In this document: positions 56,919 through 64,000 of the stretch, piece by piece | Numbering within the stretch: the stretch's first letter is position 1 | How the letters are laid out: every line of letters starts with the position of its first letter | Source of the DNA: Cubamyces lactineus | Taxonomy: Eukaryota; Basidiomycota; Agaricomycetes; Polyporales; Polyporaceae | Assembly (NCBI GenBank): GCA_022376465.1 | Contig: JACDTU010000015.1 | Location: 434,001-498,000, forward strand | Reading direction: 5' to 3' | DNA length: 64,000 bases | Translations under genes and position numbers: made by a program | Notes under the pieces: generated by a model | The model's input: only the letters and a program-made list of their open reading frames with translations | The model's database searches: none | Told to the model about the DNA's origin: nothing

Positions 56919-58151
56919 TCAAAGCAGGAGCGCGCCAAGCGCTAGCGGGACGACCACAGTCACGGCACGGACGACAACATGCTCTGCACTGTTGGTGTTG
57001 TTGGTGGGCGTCTTGCTTGGGCTCGTCCCCGAGCCCGTGCCCGTACCACTCGCGGACGTCCCAGTGGCAGAGGAAGACGCCGAAGTCGAGGTCGCACTGC
57101 CATTCAGGCGAATTGCGTTACGCTACGGGTGTCAAACAAGAGCGTGTTAGCATATAAGTACTGGAAATGCGGTGGGGAGGGTATCAACCTGAAAGCCTGC
57201 AAGCGTTGCCGTGCTAGAGTCGTTGATATTAATGCCACCAACACCGCCGATGGCGCACGTCGCGGCGTCGTAGAACCAGATGGTGTCGTTGGTCGAGATC
57301 GTCACCGGGAGGTTTGTGATCGCCGTGCCATTGTTCGTGGGGCGGAAGCCAGAGTTGAAGCCATTGATCGTGATGTTCGTGTCGTGTGCGGGAATGCAGG
57401 GTGACGCAAACGTCGACTGGATGGCACTGTGGTTCCCTTGAGTGACTAGAGATAGACGCAAACGTTTAGTGAGGGTCAGACCAAGGTGAACGAGGGTGCG
57501 TTGACGCCACCGACGCGTCGAAATCAAGTCTCGTGATCGCGTCTGCAAATAGACGCCTGCGCGCCATCTATGCCCAGGCGCAAGTTGTCGCGTCCATCTC
57601 ATTACCGTTCTTCCACTCTATGCGCATAGTTTGCGCTAGAAGGCGTCTGTGGCTGCACCCTGCGCCCAGCACGACCTAGAACGGTGCGTTGCTACATGTA
57701 CGGGTGCAGAGCGGTCTTAATCCCGCAGCTACTAATAGGAGCTATGTTTGGGTATCGGAAGATGGCGAGGAAGCTGACGAAGGCTGCCTCGCTATCGCAT
57801 CGTGGCAAATCCTTCCTCCACATAGACATAGGGGAAAAGACATGCAGCACGCCCGACGTGATGCATGCAGCATGTCTCGTGGTAACGACGTCCATAGACT
57901 GAAGCGAACAGACTCACAGTTGAAGAAGACGACGTCGCCGATGTTGGCCTTGACCTCCGCAGGCTTGAAAACGGTGGTGCCGTTGTCTGGAGTGTCGGGG
58001 TCTCCAACCGTGATGACAATCTGCTTGGCAGAGGCAGCGACGACTGCAGAGAGCTGTAGAGTGGTAGAGTAGGCATCGCCGGTGAGAACGCGCTCATGTG
58101 CGCATGGAAGAGGATGGGACTCACGGCGGCGGCGAGAGCGAAGACACGCAT
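56919..58151 (-). CDS. GPI-anchored cupredoxin-like cell-surface protein
   Basis: Minus-strand exons 58125-58151, 57918-58053, 57189-57445 and 56919-57122 encode 207 aa. A signal peptide (MRVFALAAALSAVVAASA) precedes a small beta-rich domain: KQIVITVGDPDTPDNGTTVF, EVKANIGDVVFFNF, TQGNHSAIQSTFASPCIPAH, TNDTIWFYDAATCAIGGVGG. This is the fungal extracellular cupredoxin fold. The usual copper-ligand cluster H-C-x2-G-M reads TCAIGG here, so His and Met are missing and copper binding is doubtful. A Ser/Thr/Gly-rich stalk (NGSATSTSASSSATGTSASG) and a terminal hydrophobic tail (VVRAVTVVVPLALGALLL) predict GPI anchoring. The second intron (57446-57917) is 472 nt. Confidence 0.87.
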
Positions 58152-58979
58152 TCTGAACGACCTGGAGGATAGGACGAAGAGAGATGGTGGTGGTAGGGAA
58201 GAGAGAGAGCCTGGGCGACGGACGTAGAGGGCACCTGGAAGCCGAACACGAATCGCGAGGCACTGGCTGCAGAGTTCGTTAAGTCCTCCTAGGGCAAGAT
58301 CTCTGCCCGATCCATATCAGCGCGTACCTCCTCCCATTGGCCGGATAAGCACAAGAAGCACAGATCCTCCTGCGCTCTGACGTCTTTCCTCCTTGCTCGC
58401 TGCACCCTGATAGGCTGGAGGGGAACAGTGACGTCAGTGAGATCAATATATGCGAGCGTTGTTCCTGCCCTGCTCCACTTCCACCATCCGCTTTTCTACA
58501 ATTTCTCGACATTGGGACCTGAATTTCCGCCTTATATGCTCAAAACTAGCACAACTATTGCTGACTTCGTTCACGAGGATTAATGCACGCTGCCTCGCTT
58601 CACTGAAAACGTTCATACCGCTGCAACGAGGTCCTAGGTAAAGCTTCGTAACATGGAGCATCGAAGCCTCTATATAACACCTCGTGGCAATAACCATAGC
58701 ATGAGAGGCCAAAGTCTGGATGGGGCTAGCCCTCCTTGGACCCTTTTCGTCGCAAAGTTACGCCGTGTAGCATCTGATCCTCGCCTTTCTTTCTCCACTC
58801 CATCATCCGCACTAAGCCTCAACGTACCACGAAGGCTATTGCCCGGAAAAGTCCGTCGCAATGATCACGACGTACATCCAAGGATTCCCGTGCGCGTCAA
58901 ACTCAGGATGGCGTTAGTCTCCCCTAGGCAGACGTACCGAGGCGCTCTATTGAGGGGAGGGAGGGACGAGCGCCACGGA
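58152..58979. promoter_or_regulatory. Upstream region of the cupredoxin-like gene
   Basis: Promoter and 5' UTR of the minus-strand gene, then DNA leading to an inverted repeat. Plus-strand open frames (for example 58653-59114) run into the repeat arm and have no domain. No gene is supported. Confidence 0.4.
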
Positions 58980-59524
58980 CGTCTGCTACGAAATCGAGGG
59001 GTCGTAGGGGAGGCTGAGGAAATGGCTTGCGGATCAACGTGCCGAGTGGCGGTGGCTTCACAGGCATCGTCCACTGCGAGTCCACAATGTCTTACTGTAC
59101 TTCATGTGAAGTAAAGAGGTACTGCGTTGCGCACATACAACACTGGGCATGCAGACAAGCTCTCCGTGCGCTCGTTAACTTTGCACTGCGTTTTATCTAT
59201 CCTCAATTGCTCAAATCCACAGGTGGCGAGGGCCCATGGCATGATCACAGGCGAGATACGTGGACACGACCTGCAAGATTAGATCGTCAAGGGGTTTGGG
59301 GGTTCAGCACTAGTCTGATCTTGCTTTGCGTAGATCTACATACAGGTCTGGCATGAGCAGCCGTGTCGACGAGTACGGTAGAGCGTACTGACGGAGCCCA
59401 CAAGTCCAAAGTCGCAGAGACTGAGAGCCTCTCAGCCACCGCGGCACATCGGCCATCACTCGGCACGGTGATCCGCAAGCCATTTCCTCAGCCTCCCCTA
59501 CGACCCCTCGATTTCGTAGCAGAC
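58980..59524. repeat. Inverted repeat pair, possible MITE or fold-back element
   Basis: The 68 nt at 58980-59047 reappear in reverse complement at 59457-59524 with one visible mismatch (ATCAACG versus ATCACCG). Shared sequence continues beyond the arms at lower similarity on both sides: a GCGGTGGCT block is displaced by 14 nt, and there is a partly matching outer flank. The spacer is about 410 nt and has no recognisable gene. The structure could be a miniature inverted-repeat element or a local inverted duplication. No target-site duplication was identified. Confidence 0.65.
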
Positions 59525-59537
59525 TAGGATGGCGTCG

Positions 59538-59558
59538 TCCGCGTGCAGTGCACGCGGA
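59538..59558. repeat. Near-perfect palindrome
   Basis: A 10-nt arm TCCGCGTGCA, a single central G and the exact complement arm TGCACGCGGA. It lies 13 nt outside the right arm of the inverted repeat. It may be part of that element or a protein-binding palindrome; its role is unknown. Confidence 0.5.
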
Positions 59559-59756
59559 GACAGCACTCACGTCGGGAATAGAGCAGTAGGAACCGTGCTT
59601 CGTGGGTGAGCACTGGCAGGACAGTGCCGGGGGAGCGAATTCCGAGGGCTAGCGTCTTGCTCTGGGTGGCTTATACAAGGATCCTGTCGTTCTACAAGGG
59701 ACTTCTTGAAGTCCCTATAACCCGGCGTGCAAAGACAAGGGCCCGCGAGACTTACA

Positions 59757-59991
59757 CTAGAGGATGTTCGAGGCGAATTTGAAGTGGAGTTCATCTTGAT
59801 GATATGCGAGCCTGCATGGACAGACATGTATGCCTCTGGGTTCGGAGTATATGCTCACCTAGGAACGATTGTACTTGATAACGCATGATCGTGGTGGCGA
59901 CCTGCGAGCACTGGCAAAAGTCTGTGTACAGCTCGACACGAAAAGGACTAGGAGTGATGGAACGGGAGTTGCAGTCGCAGCAATAGGGCAT
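59757..59991 (-). CDS. Small spliced Cys-rich open frame, unidentified
   Basis: Minus-strand exons 59859-59991 and 59757-59794, joined across a 64-nt GTGAGC...TCAAG intron, give 56 aa. It begins MPYCCDCNSRSITPSPFRVE, continues YTDFCQCSQVATT and ends HFKFASNIL. It has five cysteines in CC-x-C and C-x-C clusters but no signal peptide, so a small metal-binding or zinc-ribbon-like protein is conceivable. The support is an exact splice with frame continuity in an otherwise empty region. Chance is the main alternative. Confidence 0.3.
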
Positions 59992-62299
59992 GAGCACCAA
60001 ACACAGAAACGTTCAACGTTTTCTCTGAAGGCGGACAGAAGCCTGTGAGATCAGGTTAGCCTGACACTCTGATGAGAGGACGCCGCTACGTTCTCTGTGG
60101 ATCAGATAGACGACGGCTAAAGGGCGGATGAGTGGAGGCTAGGAGTAGGCAAAGGGACCGAGTGTGAGTGTAATCTCTGTAGACCGAGAGAGGTGATTCG
60201 CTTTTTACTGGAGGCCTGAGGGGTGCAAACGGGAACGCAGGATCTCTCGTGCAGACTGCCCATGGAGCTGGAGGAATGTGGCCGTAGGGTAGATTGTGTT
60301 CCGGGCTGGCTGTGACGTACTGAGTCGGTCTCTTGAACTAAGAACTGAACTGAGCAGCACTGGCATGAGGACAGGGCGCTCTCGACGAAACGCGCGTTTC
60401 AGAAAGAAACAGAGTCAGCTGAACGGGCGACAAGATAAGGCGTCGTTCATGGAACGCGCTTCTGCACGGAGGATCTATACTGAGTGCTGTAGGAGCGGCC
60501 AAGGAAGGAAGTTGAGATATGTATGTATCTCACCTGTCTCTACGGTCCGTTGCAGGGTTCGCTGCCCATCTCAGACGAAGAAGGTGGTTGATGTAGCGTA
60601 CCTTCCCCTCGTGCGATGCGAGGCAAAGCGCCTTCGAGTGCCAAGTTACGTAGAGCGACCCATGCTTCAGTATGTTTCCCCGCTTGAAATTCTGTCCCCT
60701 GCGACGAGTTCAGCGTTTTGATGGGGACGGTGCGCAAGTCCGCTATTCCCTTGCGCGATCGTCCCCCTCAAGAAAGCCGACGGGCAACTCAGGGCACAGT
60801 GGGGAGCCGCGGACATCGCTAGAGTGGCTAGTGGCTGGTCAGTGCACACGCCGATTCTTTGAGAAGAGATCATGACAATGCCACCCAAGGCCCCAAGTGG
60901 CTGGCTAGCAGCGCACCATCGCCGCAGGGCCCTCGCGATGGTTCCGATGCAACCGAGTCTGGAAACTCCAGAACAGACGACCGTTAGGATCACTCCGACA
61001 TGGAGGCCTGGAGAAGTCGATGACGGTCAAAGGGAAAGCCGGACTAGGAAGGAGCGTCACGGCGGAACGTGCCAAACGCCCCAGGCGTGACATGATGGGC
61101 TGTGGTTCGCGGGCGCCTGTCTACGGACGGATTGGGCGATGCTTGTCTTTTCTGCGCTGCCACCATCTTCTTCGCTCGGTGCTATTGCTAGGGCTTTTGC
61201 GCACTACTGGGGCGGGCTTCTCTTCGACGGAGTTGCCAGCGGTGACTTACTTTGCGGGCTGTGGGCTCTGAAGAACCGCGGATGGATCAAGGGACGGGGG
61301 CTCTGAGTTTCGCGTCGAATGTGGCCTTGGTGACAAGGGGATGGCTCTCTGCTACGCTGAAGCTTTGCACCGGAACTGGCGAGCTATTCCGTAGCCTTAG
61401 GTTACCGGTGTGTCTTCCTTACCCCTCTTGACATAAGCCTTTCCGTTCGTCCTATGAGAGGCAACATAATCGATTTGCCACATCCATGCAGTCTGAGATG
61501 TCATTGATCTCGTGAATCTCCTGCTGCTCATCTCACCGAACAGCCTCTTAAGCAGCTCTTGTCTTGGGGTATATGTTCTGCAAAACATGCATGAAACTTC
61601 ATGCGATGTTCTGTTGCTGCACCTTCGTTCGTTCTGCAACGTCTGTAGCCGGCGGATCGCACCGGCGGTGGCGCTAAACTCGAGATTCAGTTGCCCCGAT
61701 GATGCGGGATCCCGATATGGGATGTGTTGTCCGTCGCGTCCACTGCTCACTTCGCGACTTCGTGCCACAAAGCCACTGCTCAATCCGGCCTTCGCTTCCA
61801 CTGCGCACAACGGCTCTGACGAGATATTTTCCCCCCGAAATGAATGCCCCATCGCCCGACTATGTCGAGCCGCCTGCCATCGTGGGATCCCGCGCTCGGG
61901 GACGTGCGGGTGGGCCCGCGCGCTTGCCTGCCTGCGCGATGGGGCTTGTTGCGCGACTTGCAAGGACTTGCCTTTTTGGACGACTCCTTTCACGGCCCCA
62001 TAGCGGGCGAGCCCCTTCAGCTCCAAACCCGTCGCGGGCGTGGGCGAGTGCGTGGGCGTGCTTGCGGGCGCATCAAGCGTGCGTTATGCGAACGATGCAA
62101 TGTTGTATAAGACGTCGTGGCAGGGAGCTGTGGTTGGCTGCAGGACCGCACCACTCTTCTCCTCTGAGTCTAGTGCCAAGGCCATCCGCACTACCCACCA
62201 CATCCCTCCCTCCGAGTCCCTCCCTACCCGCTCCGCCCCACTTCTTGTAATATTCTTTCGTTCTGTGATTAAGTGGGCTCGAGCTCTTTCTCTACAATA
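59992..62299. other. Two-kilobase gene-poor region
   Basis: Several GC-rich open frames overlap on both strands (for example minus 61397-62026, about 209 codons; plus 61512-62003), but codon content and motifs do not favour either. No tRNA or repeat was recognised. 62160-62290 is CT-rich with an AATATTCTTTCG stretch and probably forms the promoter of the secreted-protein gene. Confidence 0.4.
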
Positions 62300-63057
62300 A
62301 TGGTTGCGCCAATGTTCATCCTCACCCGCACTTTCGCGATCTTCGCGATGTTTGTCGGAGGTAAGCCTGCTACACTCTGCAAGCGTGTCTTGGTAACGTC
62401 AACTAAACTATACGCGTTTGTAGCATTCACGGTGACGCACGCCGCGCCCGTACCCACCGCTGCAGTCGCCAAGTCCGTCATCTCCCCGAGATGGTGTCGA
62501 CAGATGGGCTGCTTGTATGCGCTCCCTGAAGCGAACAGCGGCTCCGCAAACACCTCCGACTCTTCATCGGCAGCAGCGCAAGCTCCCCTTCCATCGGATG
62601 GATCCTCTGCGGCGCTGCAGGTCATAGACCTCTTGATATCCGCACTTCAGTCCGTCGCATCCACCATGAGAGAGCAGTCGTCAGACCTCTCGGATCTGCC
62701 CTCGAGCAGTCCAGCGGCATTGGACAGCGCGCTACCGCCTGCTGCTGAGTCTTCTGAGTCTGCGCAAGACGAGGTGATCGCTGCAGACGTTGAGGCCATA
62801 GCGAAAGCGGTGCAGTCAGAGGCGGTCGATGAGGAGACGCCATCCATCGATTTCGAAGAGGCATCGTCTCCCTCCGCGGTGGCAGTGGATACGCTCTCAA
62901 CAGACGTGGAGAGCGAAAGTCAGCCTCCTTCCGTCGAAGTTGTCGGTTACAGTACGGTTGCGAGTACAGACGTACGTCTTTCGCACCAATCTTCATGTCA
63001 TTCCATGTTAACGCGATTCATGCACAGGTGGTCCCGGATTCCTCGTCCTACGTCTGA
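62300..63057 (+). CDS. Small secreted Ser/Ala/Asp/Glu-rich protein
   Basis: Three exons, 62300-62360, 62424-62971 and 63028-63057, encode 212 aa. The signal peptide is MVAPMFILTRTFAIFAMFVG plus AFTVTHA, with likely cleavage before APVPTAAV. The mature chain has only two cysteines, close together near its start (RWCRQMGC). It is then dominated by Ser, Ala, Glu and Asp (SDSSSAAAQAPLPSDGSSAA, VDEETPSIDFEEASSPS), so it should be acidic and disordered. The last exon adds only ten codons including the stop (VVPDSSSYV). I do not recognise it. Small size and secretion make an effector-like or cell-wall-associated role possible, but this is inference only. Confidence 0.65.
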
Positions 63058-64000
63058 TGCACAACCGCCTTCCACGCGTCAACCACCTCCCTCACCGCTC
63101 GTGTACCTACACTCCTTCCTAGCGACACACTCTCTTTGCATCTCCCGAGCCACATCGGCGCCACATCCCTATCGGCACACACATCCTATCTCCACACATC
63201 CTACCCCCACCTCCAATTGCGCACTGGTGCGCTCAAAACAGTTCTCCGGCTCACCGCCGGCCACAAATAAGGCGCGCGCTCCGCCCTATCCGCTCATTAC
63301 TACCATCAATCCACTCTTTCATCTCCGCCCTCTCTCGCCGTTCTGGACACAACGCTTCAAATTTTCCGTGCTGGACTGTTCCATCTGACTGGATTCGAAT
63401 TCGGATTCCGTCACTGTGTGCCTCCGCCCGTGCTGCCCCTTGCGCCTTGTGGCGTTGATACTTCGCCGCGGGCGACCATGGGCGTTATACCTTATGTTTT
63501 CCTTACCCAGGCGTCCCTTCATCTTCTATCTATCTCCGCGCCACCCTTACCACCTTTACCTCCACTCGAGCTTCGTCCTTGTCCTCGCGATCCCTGTCTT
63601 TGTCCTTATTCTCGTCCTTGCGTGCATCCTCGCGCTGACCCCCGTCCCGCTCGTATTCGTATATAGTCATCTATGCTATAGTCATCCATCGTTGTCGCTC
63701 AGTACCGTCGCTCTCGTCGTCGCCCCCGTCTCCGTCTCGTTGTCATGTGTATCACTAGTCGTTCTGGTCACTTGCAGTCGTAGATAGTCTTCGCTTCGTG
63801 TCGTTTTTTGTGTATTAGTAGAGCACCGTTATTCAGCCGTGCGTAAGTCCGGCACCCTCCCAAACTGCCATTCAGTCGGCTTCAAGCTTGTCAAGTTATA
63901 CCAAGTTTAAACTTACTGGTAAGTAGTGTAAGTAAGCGATACTTACTAGGCAAATAGAGCTATTATTATATCATTTGTTAATAACAAGGGTGGTTTTAGG
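63058..64000. other. Downstream region to the window end
   Basis: Strongly CT-rich on the plus strand (63060-63780), with open frames of low-complexity Leu/Pro/Ser content that I do not accept as genes. The last 120 nt turn AT-rich and contain repeated CTTACT/AGTAAG words. No complete gene is visible. Confidence 0.4.

Noticed and set aside
61397..62026. Overlapping 160-210-codon open frames on both strands
   Set aside because: Neither has a family motif, a good start context or a splice pattern; overlapping frames on both strands are expected in GC-rich DNA.

Overview
The window reads as nuclear DNA of a basidiomycete fungus, most likely an Agaricomycete such as a Polyporales member; that placement is an inference from protein resemblance and gene architecture. 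Genes are dense on both strands and cut by many short introns (mostly 50-60 nt, GTRNGY...YAG). Families present are an oligopeptide transporter, DUF6533 membrane protein, HET-domain proteins, PalB/Rim13 calpain, Rit1, transportin, a cupredoxin-like GPI protein and tRNA-Ala(AGC). No bacterial operon, CRISPR array or viral gene was seen.

Layout. 0-4 kb: two tandem, same-strand paralogues of an unnamed multi-pass membrane protein with identical intron positions. 4-8 kb: gene-poor, with two inverted copies of a tRNA-derived SINE-like repeat, a decayed coding fragment and a tRNA-Ala. 8-12 kb: OPT oligopeptide transporter with an unusually long intron. 14-15.6 kb: GT8 glycosyltransferase. 16-20.4 kb (minus): CSC1/OSCA-type channel with a Gln/Tyr/Pro-rich tail, divergent from an Impact-domain protein at 20.8-21.7 kb. 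22-24 kb: an inverted pair of identical tRNA-Ala genes, then HIS1 (ATP phosphoribosyltransferase) with a 12-nt microexon. 24.6-28.2 kb: PalB/Rim13-like calpain, tail to tail (30 nt between stops) with RIT1 on the minus strand. 30.4-32.5 kb (minus): coiled-coil protein resembling augmin HAUS3. 33.3-35.1 kb: DUF6533 membrane protein. 35.4 kb: fourth tRNA-Ala. 36.2-37.5 kb: TMEM198/TM7SF3-like membrane protein. 39.6-43 kb: transportin (Kap104).

43-64 kb is more accessory: a single-exon HET protein, a 2.8-kb gene desert with a tRNA-Trp-like fragment, an MFS sugar transporter, a Trp-rich membrane protein with a basic tail, a second HET protein, a GPI-anchored cupredoxin-like protein, a 68-bp inverted repeat pair, a tiny spliced Cys-rich ORF and a small secreted Ser/Ala-rich protein.

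Functional links are limited. HIS1 and the glycosyltransferase are metabolic; Rit1 (initiator tRNA marking) and the Impact-domain protein touch translation; calpain/PalB is the ambient-pH signalling protease; the two HET proteins suggest allorecognition or cell-death potential. I see no co-regulated cluster. Exon boundaries were derived by hand from splice motifs, frame continuity and family resemblance. Those given exactly keep the frame; others are marked tentative.
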